Shown piece after piece: positions 53,516-64,000 of a stretch of DNA of 64,000 bases; the first letter of the stretch is position 1, and each line of letters begins with the position of its first letter. The stretch lies in contig NZ_JACKTY010000028.1 of NCBI RefSeq assembly GCF_025822605.1, positions 372,555 to 436,554 of the forward strand. The letters run 5' to 3'. The notes below the pieces were generated by a model. It was not told the origin of the DNA and made no database searches. It saw nothing but the letters and a program-made list of their open reading frames with translations. The position numbers and the translations under genes are program-made. The DNA comes from Mycolicibacterium komossense (GTDB lineage: Bacteria > Actinomycetota > Actinomycetes > Mycobacteriales > Mycobacteriaceae).

Positions 53516-54053
53516 GGTTCCTCCGTCTCTCATTGCCATCTTGATGCCATTGCGATGCAACCTGGGATCACAGCCGCTTGTCATCGATGTTGTTTTGTCT
53601 CGGCCGGTTACTCCAGCCAGCGGGGACGACCGTACCCAGGCTCCCTGACGAAATCTAACCCCACCCCCCTCTTCAGCCGACAAAGGCCCAGCGTGTAGGG
53701 CTCTGATGGCCACCGCATCGGTGGGTCGCAGCCGGCGCCCAGGCCACTTTTCGACATCGCACGTTGTCGGGCCCGCAACCTTCGAACACCCTGCCCACCA
53801 GCGGTTTTCGCGGGTGGGCGGGAGTGCTTGGGCACCTGAAAGCGCGCCGGAACCGGCCATCACAGCGGGTGTCGGCCCGCATTTTCTGTGGATTCTCCTC
53901 GTATCAACGCCGTGCGGCGTGTCGCGCGTGTCGGTCGCGACCGGCGCACCCACAGCAGTCATAGGCCAAGGACAGCTGACACATAGCTTGGCTACATAAC
54001 CTGGGACGGTCGGGGTTGATCAGCGGCTCAGTCAAGGCCTCGAAGGGATGTTC
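53516..54053. other. 538-bp intergenic region between mihF and the Gly/Pro-rich gene
   Basis: This divergent spacer holds no convincing gene. The mihF frame stays open through most of it without protein-like composition. On the minus strand TAGATT (53652-53657) is a possible mihF -10, which would give a leader of about 130 bases. On the plus strand TAGCTT (53984-53989) is a weak -10 candidate for the Gly/Pro-rich gene. No tRNA, repeat array or strong hairpin was recognised. Confidence 0.5.
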
Positions 54054-54614
54054 ATGATGGATATCAAGCGCGTGACCTGCGCATCAGCAATAGCGATCGC
54101 AGTGGGTGTGGGTGGCTTTGGCCTCGGCGCGGGCACTGCGGCGGCGCAACCCGGTCCCCCGCCGTGTGATTTTCAGGGATGCCAGGGGCCGGGCGGGCAA
54201 GGCGGCCCTCCTGGAGGCGGACCCGGTGGCCCGGGTGGTCCGGGTGGCCCGGGTGGTCCCCAGCGGGGTCCTGACGGCCCTCAGCAGGGTCCCGGCGGCC
54301 CCGGTGGCCCAGATCGAGGTCCCGGTGGCCCTGGCGGCCCTGGTGGACCCCCGCAAGGGCCCGGCTGGGGCGGCGGCGGTCGGGGCGGTCCCGGTGGACC
54401 GGGCGACGGCCGCGGCGGGCCAGGTTGGATTCCCGGCGGTGATCGCGGCCAGAACTGGGGACCGCCTCCGCAAGACCAGGCCTGGAGAGGCATCGACCAG
54501 GGCCGCTATGACCATCAGCCGTTCAACTACAACAACAACTGGGTGACGCCGTTCTACAACGCCGACTACAACAACTGGGGATTCTGGTTCTTCGGAATCT
54601 GGATCCCGCTGTAG
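54054..54614 (+). CDS. Secreted Gly/Pro-rich (collagen-like) protein with aromatic C-terminus
   Basis: This predicted 186-residue exported protein has a signal peptide (ASAIAIAVGVGGFGLGAG) ending near TAAAQ. A short segment with two cysteines (Cys38, Cys43) follows, then about 90 residues dominated by GGP/GPG triplets with scattered Gln, Arg and Asp. The C-terminal 40 residues change character to Asn, Tyr, Trp and Phe (FNYNNNWVTPFYNADYNNW ... GIWIPL). ATG at 54054 is chosen because GAAGGG lies six bases upstream; 54057 is equally possible and 54048 is too close. The function is unknown. The composition suggests an extended surface or wall-associated protein. A hairpin follows the stop. Confidence 0.75.
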   Translation: MMDIKRVTCASAIAIAVGVGGFGLGAGTAAAQPGPPPCDFQGCQGPGGQGGPPGGGPGGPGGPGGPGGPQRGPDGPQQGPGGPGGPDRGPGGPGGPGGPPQGPGWGGGGRGGPGGPGDGRGGPGWIPGGDRGQNWGPPPQDQAWRGIDQGRYDHQPFNYNNNWVTPFYNADYNNWGFWFFGIWIPL

Positions 54615-54619
54615 CCCGA

Positions 54620-54655
54620 CGCAGCCCCGACGTCGACTTCGACGCCGGGGCTGCG
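54620..54655 (+). terminator. Hairpin terminator after the Gly/Pro-rich gene
   Basis: An inverted repeat with arms CGCAGCCCCGACGTCGA and its near-complement (one mismatch) starts five bases after the stop codon. There is no U-tract, as is common for mycobacterial hairpins. Confidence 0.6.
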
Positions 54656-54775
54656 ATCCGGACTGCCGGACCGCCTCGGCGCCGATCTCGGACGGCCTGG
54701 TGCGAGGAAACGGAGCCGGCTGAGGCATCTGGGCTCGACCACGTCTGGATTCCGCGGTAACCGATCACCACCGAC

Positions 54776-54802
54776 GGCGGACCACCCGCAGGGTGGTCCG
54801 CC
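54776..54802 (-). terminator. Hairpin terminator of the pyrimidine operon
   Basis: A perfect 12-bp inverted repeat (GGCGGACCACCC and complement) with a three-base loop lies 15 bases beyond the pyrF stop on the minus strand. No U-tract follows. Confidence 0.6.
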
Positions 54803-54817
54803 TCTGTGTAGCAAACT

Positions 54818-55651
54818 TCACGCAGAAAGGTGGGCGACGGCGTCGCGCATCCGCTCGGCGGCCTCACGTACCGCCTTCGCATCTGGCCCGGCCCGCAGCA
54901 CTTCCCGCGACACCGCCGGCAGCAGCTGGCCCTGGGCCGCCCCGCCCAGACCCTTGAGCGATTCCGGGCGACCCCCCTGGGCGCCGACGCCGGGTACCAG
55001 TACCGGTCCCCCGAGGCCGCTGAGGTCGGGTACCTCGGCCAGGGTGGCACCGACGACCACGCCGACCGAGCCCGGCCCCTGACTCGCTGCGTTGACCGCC
55101 GCGGCGGCGTCCACCATCGACTGGGCGATGCTTCGGCCGTCCCGAGCGACGGCCTGCTGCACGGACGCCCCTTCCGGGTTGGAGGTGGCTGCCAGGACGA
55201 AGACTCCGCGACCGCGCCCAGCGGCGGTGTCCAGCAGCGGCTGCAGGGATCCGAAGCCGAGGTACGGCGAGGCTGTGACGGCGTCACTGGCCAACGGTGA
55301 ATCCCCTGCCCATGCCGCCGCGTAGGCCGCCATGGTGGTCCCGATGTCGCCGCGTTTGGCGTCGGCGAGCACCAACACCCCCGCCTGCCTCAGATCGGCG
55401 ATGGCCCGTTCCAGCACCGCGTACCCTGCCGATCCGTACGCCTCGAAGAACGCCACCTGTGGCTTGACGATGGCGAAGCCCGCATAAGCCTCGACGCAGA
55501 TGGCGCTGAAGGCGGCCAGACCTGAGGCGTCGGCCGGCAGCGACCACGCCCGCAGCAGCTCCGGGTGTGGGTCGATGCCGAGACACAGCGGGCCACGCGC
55601 GGCCATCGCATCGGCAAGCCGGGCGCCGAATCCCGCGTGCAGTCCCGGCAC
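54818..55651 (-). CDS. pyrF: Orotidine 5'-phosphate decarboxylase (actinobacterial type 2)
   Basis: This 277-residue enzyme performs the last step to UMP. The catalytic Asp-Lys-Asp array is in [13 protein letters not shown] with Lys99, and [20 protein letters not shown] opens the fold. The length of about 275 residues is that of the longer PyrF subgroup found in actinobacteria. The GTG at 55651 lies three bases after the carB stop, and it is the last gene of the operon before a hairpin. Confidence 0.95.
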   Translation of the reverse strand: MPGLHAGFGARLADAMAARGPLCLGIDPHPELLRAWSLPADASGLAAFSAICVEAYAGFAIVKPQVAFFEAYGSAGYAVLERAIADLRQAGVLVLADAKRGDIGTTMAAYAAAWAGDSPLASDAVTASPYLGFGSLQPLLDTAAGRGRGVFVLAATSNPEGASVQQAVARDGRSIAQSMVDAAAAVNAASQGPGSVGVVVGATLAEVPDLSGLGGPVLVPGVGAQGGRPESLKGLGGAAQGQLLPAVSREVLRAGPDAKAVREAAERMRDAVAHLSA

Positions 55652-55654
55652 GGC

Positions 55655-58995
<3,341 letters not shown>

Positions 58996-58996
<1 letters not shown>

Positions 58997-60126
58997 TACT
59001 TCTCTCCTGCCATCAGATCGACGAAGTCGTCGAACAAGTAATTCGCGTCATGCGGACCGGCGGCGGCCTCCGGGTGGTACTGCACCGAGAAGGCGCGCCC
59101 GTTGGCCAGCCGGATGCCCTCGACGACGCCGTCGTTGGCGCAGGTATGGCTGACCACGGCAGCACCGAACGGCGTGTCGAACTCCTCGCCCGCTTCGCCT
59201 TCGAGGGCGAAGCCGTGGTTCTGCGCGGTCACCGCCACCCGGCCGGTGACGTGGTCGATCACCGGAACGTTGATGCCGCGGTGGCCGAACACCATCTTGT
59301 AGGTCGACCGGCCCAGCGCCCGGCCGAGGATCTGGTTACCGAAGCAGATGCCGAACAACGGGATTCCCGCTTCGAGCACCTGCCGAGTCACCTCCACCAC
59401 GTGGTCGGCGGTGGCCGGATCGCCCGGCCCGTTGGACAGGAACACCCCATCGGGTTTGATGTCCGCGATCTGGTCGAACGTCGCCGACGACGGCAGCACG
59501 AAGCTGCGGATCCCGCGTTGGGCGAAGTTGCGCGGAGTGTTGGTCTTGATGCCCAGATCGAGGGCAGCGACCGTGAAGCGCTGCGCTCCTTCGGGTTCCA
59601 CGACATAGACGGCGTCAGTGCTGACTTCGCCGGCGAGATCGGCGCCGAGCATGGCCTCCTGGCCGCGCACCCGGGCTACCAGCTCGTCAGTATCTTCTGC
59701 GGCAGACAGCGCGTCGCCGCTGAAGACGCCGGCCTTCATCGAACCTCGGCTGCGCAGGTGGCGCACCACAGCGCGGGTGTCGATCCCGGCGATCCCGACA
59801 ATGCCCTGCCGGACGAGTTCGTCGTCCAGGGTACCGGTGGCACGCCAGTTGGAGGCGCGCGGCGATGGATCGCGAACGGCGTAGCCGGCCACCCAGATTC
59901 GATCGCCCCGACTTTCAGCGTCGTCGTGGTTCCAGCCGGTGTTGCCGATCTGCGGCGCCGTCGCGATGACGATCTGGCGGTGGTAGCTGGGGTCGGTCAG
60001 GGTCTCCTGATAGCCCGACATCCCGGTGGAGAACACCGCCTCACCGAGCGTCTGTCCCACCGCACCGAAGGGTGTCCCGGTGAACACCCGGCCATCTTCG
60101 AGAACGAGTACTGCTTTGTCTGTCAT
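58996..60126 (-). CDS. carA: Carbamoyl-phosphate synthase small subunit (glutaminase)
   Basis: This 376-residue subunit releases ammonia from glutamine for the large subunit. The N-terminal domain has [18 protein letters not shown] and [21 protein letters not shown]. The class-I glutamine amidotransferase domain carries the nucleophile in [13 protein letters not shown] near residue 258 and the His-Glu pair in [12 protein letters not shown] near 350. Its start overlaps the stop of the preceding membrane-protein gene as ATGA. Confidence 0.97.
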
Positions 60127-60656
60127 GCGTCATCTTTCATACTGGCGTCCGTGCCTTCGCAACCCTGCGAAACCCATTTCATGTACTCATCACGGTCGTC
60201 TCCGCGGAACCCGGTGTCGATCTCGGTACCGGATGGCAGCCGCCAACGGATCGCCAGAATTCCCTCGTGCGTCATGGCTTTTCCGGCGATGCCCCGTTCT
60301 GCGCGGATGGCGGTGATCGATTCGTCCGGTATCCAGATCGGCGTCGCGCCGCTGCGCTGCAGCATGATCCCTTCCGGGTACCGAGTCAGCACCGCCTTGC
60401 TGCGAAAACCGAGGTCGCCCACCGCGATCCGGTCCTGCCAGCTCGGCGCGAACGTACTGCCGACATAGAGCCCTTTGGTCGCCCCGATCAGCGCGGGCCC
60501 GACGGTATCGGGCATCGCCGGCAACTTTCCGACCAGCGTGACCTGCCGTTCGGCCCGACGCCGCCAGCCGCGCAGGATCAGATGGATGAGGAAGGCGATC
60601 AGCACCACCAGCACCGCCGCAAAGACCAGCGAGCTCACCAGAGTCGGGGTGTTCAC
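60123..60656 (-). CDS. Single-span membrane protein in the pyr operon, Rv1382-like
   Basis: A protein of about 177 residues with one N-terminal membrane helix ([23 protein letters not shown]), a basic stop-transfer RGWRRRAER, and a soluble domain of about 130 residues ([37 protein letters not shown]). No catalytic motif is recognised. It is conserved between pyrC and carA in mycobacteria (Rv1382), so a link to pyrimidine synthesis or simple co-transport in the operon is possible. GTG at 60656 overlaps the pyrC stop as GTGA and has GGGAAG eight bases upstream; GTG at 60665 is an alternative. Confidence 0.78.
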   Translation of the reverse strand: MNTPTLVSSLVFAAVLVVLIAFLIHLILRGWRRRAERQVTLVGKLPAMPDTVGPALIGATKGLYVGSTFAPSWQDRIAVGDLGFRSKAVLTRYPEGIMLQRSGATPIWIPDESITAIRAERGIAGKAMTHEGILAIRWRLPSGTEIDTGFRGDDRDEYMKWVSQGCEGTDASMKDDA

Positions 60657-61942
60657 AGTGGGCACTTCCCGTCTCGGGCGGTGACGGTGCCCCGCAGCAG
60701 GGTGGCGGTCACGCTGGCGGGCAGCGTCATCGACTCATACGGGGTGTTGGCCGAACGGCTGGCCAGCGCGCTGCCGGAGACCGTCCAGGTGGAATCCGGG
60801 TCGACGATCGTCAGGTTCGCCGGTTCACCGATCTCCAGCGGACGACCCTGGTCTGGCAGTCCCGCGATCCGGGCCGGGTTCTCACTCATCACCCGGGCGA
60901 CATCGCGCCAGCTCAGCAGGCCGGGAACGACCATCGTCTCGACGACCACCGACAGCGCCGTCTGCAGCCCCAGCATGCCGGGGCGGGCCGCGGAGAACTC
61001 GACGCATTTCTCGTGTTCGGCGTGCGGCGCGTGATCGGTGGCCACACAGTCGATCACCCCGTCTGCCAAAGCCTGGCGCAACGCCTGGGCATCGGAATTC
61101 TCACGCAGCGGGGGGTTGACCCGGTTGACACCGTCGTAGGTGGCCAGCCGGCTGTCATCGAGCAGCAGGTGATGCGGAGTGACCTCCGCGGTGATCGAAA
61201 TACCCTGCGCTTTTGCCCATTTCAGAATCTCGACGGTGCCCGCCGTCGAGGCGTGGCAGATGTGTACGCGGGCGCCGGCGTCGCGGGCCAGGATCGCATC
61301 ACGCGCGACGATCGACTCTTCAGCTGCCCGCGGCCACCCGGCCAGTCCGAGCTTCGCGGCGGTGGGGCCTTCGTGGGCCACGGCGCCGACTGTCAACCTG
61401 GGCTCCTCGGCATGCTGGGCGATCAGCACGCCGAGGCCGGTGGCGTATTCCAGTGCGCGGCGCATGACGAGTGGATCATCCACGCAATGGCCGTCGTCGG
61501 AGAACACCCGGACCTGGCCGACGCCGTTGGCCATCATGGCCATCTCGGTGAGCTGCTTACCTTCCAGTCCGACGGTGACCGCACCGATCGGATGCACGTC
61601 CACCAGTCCGACGGCCTGTCCGCGGTGCCACACGTGGTCGGTGACGACTGGCGAATCCGCGACCGGGTTGGTGTTGGCCATCGCGAAGACCGCGGTGAAG
61701 CCACCCAGAGCCGCTGCCGCCGAGCCGGTTTCGATGGTCTCGGTGTCTTCGCGGCCCGGTTCCCGCAGGTGGGTGTGCAGATCGACGAAGCCCGGCAGGA
61801 GCACCTGCCCGCTTGCTTCGATCACCTCAGCCTCGCCCACCGCGAGGTCCGCGCCGATCTCGGTGATCTGGCCGTCATCGACCAGGACGTCGACCTGGTC
61901 GCCTTCCCCGTAGAGCTGGACCCCGCGGATGAGAATGCTCAT
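60653..61942 (-). CDS. pyrC: Dihydroorotase
   Basis: This 429-residue amidohydrolase-fold enzyme closes carbamoyl aspartate to dihydroorotate. The binuclear zinc site starts with His56 and His58 in [13 protein letters not shown]. Later ligands lie in HICHASTAG and [14 protein letters not shown]. The length and motifs fit the class-I type that associates with aspartate transcarbamoylase. It overlaps the pyrB stop by four bases upstream. Confidence 0.96.
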   Translation of the reverse strand: MSILIRGVQLYGEGDQVDVLVDDGQITEIGADLAVGEAEVIEASGQVLLPGFVDLHTHLREPGREDTETIETGSAAAALGGFTAVFAMANTNPVADSPVVTDHVWHRGQAVGLVDVHPIGAVTVGLEGKQLTEMAMMANGVGQVRVFSDDGHCVDDPLVMRRALEYATGLGVLIAQHAEEPRLTVGAVAHEGPTAAKLGLAGWPRAAEESIVARDAILARDAGARVHICHASTAGTVEILKWAKAQGISITAEVTPHHLLLDDSRLATYDGVNRVNPPLRENSDAQALRQALADGVIDCVATDHAPHAEHEKCVEFSAARPGMLGLQTALSVVVETMVVPGLLSWRDVARVMSENPARIAGLPDQGRPLEIGEPANLTIVDPDSTWTVSGSALASRSANTPYESMTLPASVTATLLRGTVTARDGKCPL

Positions 61943-62886
61943 GCGCTGATCGCCTCCTGTTCAGCCCCGACCAACAAATGAAACAGCACCGCCATCCGCA
62001 CGTGTACACCATTCGAAACCTGTTGCAGCACAGCCGATTGTGAGGAATCGGCGACCGAAGACGCAATTTCCATCCCGCGCAGCATCGGGCCGGGGTGCAG
62101 CACCACCGCATGCTCGGGCAGCAGAGCCTGCCGTTTCTCCGACAATCCGTACAGCACCGAATACTCCCGAGTCGACGGGAAGAAGCCGCCGGTCATCCGT
62201 TCGGCCTGTACACGCAGCATCAGCACGGCGTCCGCGGCGGGCAGTTCGGCGTCGAGGTCGTGGGAGACGGTCACCGGCCAGCCCGTCACGCCCACCGGCA
62301 GCAGCGTCGGCGGGGCGACCAGCACCACTTCGGCGCCGAGGATGGCCAGCAGTTCGACGTTGGACCGGGCGACTCGACTGTGCAGGATGTCTCCGACGAT
62401 GACCACCCGCCGACCCTCAATCGAGCCGAGGCGTTGCCGCAGGGTCAGCGCGTCGAGCAGGGCCTGGGTCGGATGTTCGTGCGTGCCGTCGCCGGCGTTG
62501 ATCACGGAAGGTCCACTCGGTCCTGTGTTGGTCCACGCCGCCAGTTGCTGCGCTGCACCGGAGGCCGGATGGCGGATGATCAGTGCATCGGCTCCGGCGG
62601 CACGCAGGGTCAGCGCAGTGTCGCGCAACGACTCCCCTTTGGACACAGACGAACTCGATGCGCTGACGTTGATCACATCGGCACTCATCCATTTGCCGGC
62701 AACCTCGAACGACACCCTGGTGCGGGTGGAATTCTCGTAGAACATCGTGATGATCGTGCGGCCGCGCAGTGTCGGCAGCTTCTTGACCTCGCGACCCACC
62801 AGGGCGCCGGCAAAACGATCGGCGTCATCGAGGATCGCGGTGGCTTCGTCGCGACTCAGGTCGGCGGCGGTCAACAGGTGCTTCAT
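61939..62886 (-). CDS. pyrB: Aspartate carbamoyltransferase catalytic subunit
   Basis: This 315-residue enzyme joins carbamoyl phosphate and aspartate. The carbamoyl-phosphate motif is [15 protein letters not shown] with STRTR at residues 53-57. [14 protein letters not shown] supplies the mobile lysine loop, and [14 protein letters not shown] and [10 protein letters not shown] are also typical. No regulatory pyrI gene is present, consistent with control through PyrR. It lies 28 bases after pyrR. Confidence 0.96.
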   Translation of the reverse strand: MKHLLTAADLSRDEATAILDDADRFAGALVGREVKKLPTLRGRTIITMFYENSTRTRVSFEVAGKWMSADVINVSASSSSVSKGESLRDTALTLRAAGADALIIRHPASGAAQQLAAWTNTGPSGPSVINAGDGTHEHPTQALLDALTLRQRLGSIEGRRVVIVGDILHSRVARSNVELLAILGAEVVLVAPPTLLPVGVTGWPVTVSHDLDAELPAADAVLMLRVQAERMTGGFFPSTREYSVLYGLSEKRQALLPEHAVVLHPGPMLRGMEIASSVADSSQSAVLQQVSNGVHVRMAVLFHLLVGAEQEAISA

Positions 62887-62914
62887 AGTTGTCTCTTCTT
62901 CGCGCGAGCGCTCA

Positions 62915-63499
62915 TCAGCGGGCAGGGCCTCCGTGTGGGGCGATCTTCACACCGTCGTAGCCGTCGTGCTCCGTGAGGCGCACCTTGACGTTCTCGCTGC
63001 GCGAAGTGGGCACATTCTTGCCGACGTAGTCGGCACGGATGGGCAGTTCGCGGTGACCGCGGTCGACCAGCACCGCCAGTTGCACTGCGCGGGGACGGCC
63101 GATATCGCGCAACGCATCCAGCGCCGAGCGCACCGAGCGGCCGGAGTAGAGCACGTCGTCGACGAGGACGACCAGGGCACCGTCGATACCGCCCGCCGGG
63201 ATCGACGTGTCCTCGAGCGGGCGGGGCGGTTTGGTGTTGAGGTCGTCGCGGTAGAGCGTGATGTCCAGGGCACCGTGCCCGACGTCGACGCCGGAGTATT
63301 CGGCGATGTTGTGCGCCAGTCGGGTGGCCAGCAGGACACCGCGGGTGGGGATTCCGAGGAGGATCACGCGCGGGCCGTCGACACCGTCGAGTGCGGTCTT
63401 CTCGATGATCTGGTGGGCGATCCGGGAAATGGTGCGACTGACGTCCGATGCGGACATCAACTCCCGGTCCTGGGAAGCGGCACTGCCTGAGGAGCCCAT
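62915..63499 (-). CDS. pyrR: Pyrimidine operon regulator / uracil phosphoribosyltransferase PyrR
   Basis: This 194-residue PRTase-fold RNA-binding protein senses uridine nucleotides and represses the pyr operon. The PRPP motif is [19 protein letters not shown], and the other conserved parts are [13 protein letters not shown] and [17 protein letters not shown]. The ATG at 63499 ([14 protein letters not shown]) matches mycobacterial homologues; the frame stays open upstream into the leader. An AAGGAGG ribosome site (63512-63518) lies 12 bases before the ATG, immediately below a PyrR-binding hairpin, so the gene is probably controlled by its own product. Confidence 0.95.
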   Translation of the reverse strand: MGSSGSAASQDRELMSASDVSRTISRIAHQIIEKTALDGVDGPRVILLGIPTRGVLLATRLAHNIAEYSGVDVGHGALDITLYRDDLNTKPPRPLEDTSIPAGGIDGALVVLVDDVLYSGRSVRSALDALRDIGRPRAVQLAVLVDRGHRELPIRADYVGKNVPTSRSENVKVRLTEHDGYDGVKIAPHGGPAR

Positions 63500-63519
63500 T
63501 GCGAGGCCTGACCTCCTTC

Positions 63520-63537
63520 TCCGCCTCTCTGGACGGA
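63520..63537 (-). promoter_or_regulatory. PyrR-binding RNA hairpin in the pyrR leader
   Basis: On the minus strand TCCGTCCAGAGAGGCGGA folds into a six-pair stem with the hexaloop CAGAGA. The core UCCAGAGAGG is the conserved recognition loop known from Bacillus pyr leaders. The stem ends one base before AAGGAGG, so bound PyrR would shield the ribosome site. No terminator hairpin follows, which favours translational repression over attenuation. Confidence 0.75.
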
Positions 63538-63564
63538 TCGTTAAAGGATGTCGAACTGCCGGGC

Positions 63565-63592
63565 AGCTTAGCACCTGACCAGCAGCTCTCAA
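63565..63592 (-). promoter_or_regulatory. Candidate promoter of the pyr operon
   Basis: On the minus strand TTGAGA (63587-63592) and TAAGCT (63565-63570) are separated by 16 bases. Transcription from there would give a leader of about 60 bases containing the PyrR hairpin. Confidence 0.45.
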
Positions 63593-63601
63593 TCAGCTGA
63601 C

Positions 63602-63607
63602 TAGGCT
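63602..63607 (+). promoter_or_regulatory. Candidate -10 element for a leaderless serine hydrolase transcript
   Basis: TAGGCT fits TAnnnT and ends six bases before the GTG at 63614, with no ribosome site between them. It lies only about ten bases from the -35 element of the divergent pyr promoter, so the two promoters would nearly abut. Confidence 0.4.
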
Positions 63608-63613
63608 TGACCG

Positions 63614-64000
63614 GTGAACCTCCAAGGCAATCAGGCCTCCATCCGCGAGGCCATCGACGCCGGTCTGCTCGCCGGCGCGGTCACCCTGGTGTGGCGGGGC
63701 GGCACGGTGTTGCAGGTCAACGAGCTCGGCCACCGCGACGTGCACGCCGGATTGCCGATGCAGCGGGACACCGTGTTCAGGATCGCGTCGATGAGCAAGC
63801 CGGTGACGGTCGCAGCTGCGATGACCATGGCGGAGGAGGGCAGGTTCGCGCTGGCCGATCCCGTGGCGTTGGCGCTGCCGGAGCTGGCCGAGATGCGCGT
63901 GATGGCCGACCCGTCGGGCCCACTGGACAAGACCGTCCCGGCGCAGCGACCCATCACCTACGCCGACCTGATGACGCACCTCAGTGGCCTGGCCTACGCG
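63614..64000 (+). CDS. Beta-lactamase-family serine hydrolase, N-terminal part (3' end outside window)
   Basis: The frame is open from GTG 63614 to the window edge, 129 codons with no stop. The translation begins VNLQGNQASIRE and includes GLLAGAVTLVWRGGTVL. The nucleophile motif SMSK in TVFRIASMSKPVTVAAAMTM is the SxxK of class C beta-lactamases and related esterases. LMTHLSGLAYA follows at the edge. It resembles the LipE/EstB-type serine hydrolases of mycobacteria such as Rv1367c, but the second catalytic motif (YxN) lies outside the window. Without a signal peptide it is likely cytoplasmic. Confidence 0.85.
   Translation, partial: MNLQGNQASIREAIDAGLLAGAVTLVWRGGTVLQVNELGHRDVHAGLPMQRDTVFRIASMSKPVTVAAAMTMAEEGRFALADPVALALPELAEMRVMADPSGPLDKTVPAQRPITYADLMTHLSGLAYA

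Noticed and set aside
54190..54420. Short repeated DNA units that could suggest a CRISPR-like or minisatellite array
   Set aside because: The nine-base units encode GGP triplets in frame with a signal peptide and C-terminal domain, and there are no unique spacers.

Overview
The window is high-GC DNA whose gene order marks it as a mycobacterium, most likely a fast-growing Mycolicibacterium-type species. From memory of the M. tuberculosis H37Rv map, most of it follows the Rv1454c-to-Rv1367c segment in reverse orientation: qor, ctaB, tkt-tal-zwf-opcA-pgl, secG-tpiA-pgk-gap, whiA-yvcK-rapZ-uvrC, ribH-ribBA-ribE, lprG-P55, ribD-rpe-rsmB-fmt, priA, metK-coaBC-rpoZ-gmk-mihF and pyrF-carB-carA-pyrC-pyrB-pyrR. 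No PE/PPE genes, insertion sequences, CRISPR arrays, rRNA or tRNA genes were seen. The species call is inference. The gene identities rest on motifs and protein lengths.

Layout. 1-5.8 kb: a sugar/polyol operon (FGGY kinase, SDR dehydrogenase, lipoprotein-dependent ABC importer). 5.8-8.7 kb: an ATP-grasp ligase, a quinone oxidoreductase and heme O synthase. 9-17.1 kb: the pentose-phosphate operon, ending in a coiled-coil protein and a P450-like protein whose oxygen-activation motif is altered. 17.1-24.1 kb: PEP carboxylase, a broken amidohydrolase and the glycolytic operon gap-pgk-tpiA-secG. 24.3-30.7 kb: a stand-alone LigD-type polymerase/primase, then whiA-yvcK-rapZ-uvrC and a PH-like membrane protein. 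30.7-39.9 kb: riboflavin synthesis genes in two blocks around the divergent lprG-P55 lipid export pair, followed by rpe, rsmB and fmt. 39.9-45.1 kb: a LemA/DUF2207 membrane pair, a helicase-dead PriA and a YhhN protein. 45.1-49.4 kb: an accessory patch with an esterase, a decayed flavin monooxygenase, an intact relative and an acetamidase/formamidase. 49.5-53.5 kb: metK, coaBC, rpoZ, gmk and mihF. 54-54.6 kb: a secreted Gly/Pro-rich protein. 54.8-63.6 kb: the pyrimidine operon with a recognisable PyrR-binding hairpin at its head. 63.6 kb to the end: the start of a beta-lactamase-like serine hydrolase.

How they work together. The left half carries central carbon metabolism: oxidative and non-oxidative pentose-phosphate enzymes, lower glycolysis and anaplerosis. 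Rpe, at 37 kb, belongs to the same pathway. The right half supplies cofactors and nucleotides: FMN, SAM, CoA, UMP and GDP. Genes within operons are packed tightly, mostly with 4-base ATGA or GTGA start/stop overlaps, which implies translational coupling. The points most worth follow-up are the P450-like protein, the tandem 20-bp repeats upstream of metK, the dyad between ctaB and tkt, the PyrR leader and the decayed genes at the edges of the accessory segments.
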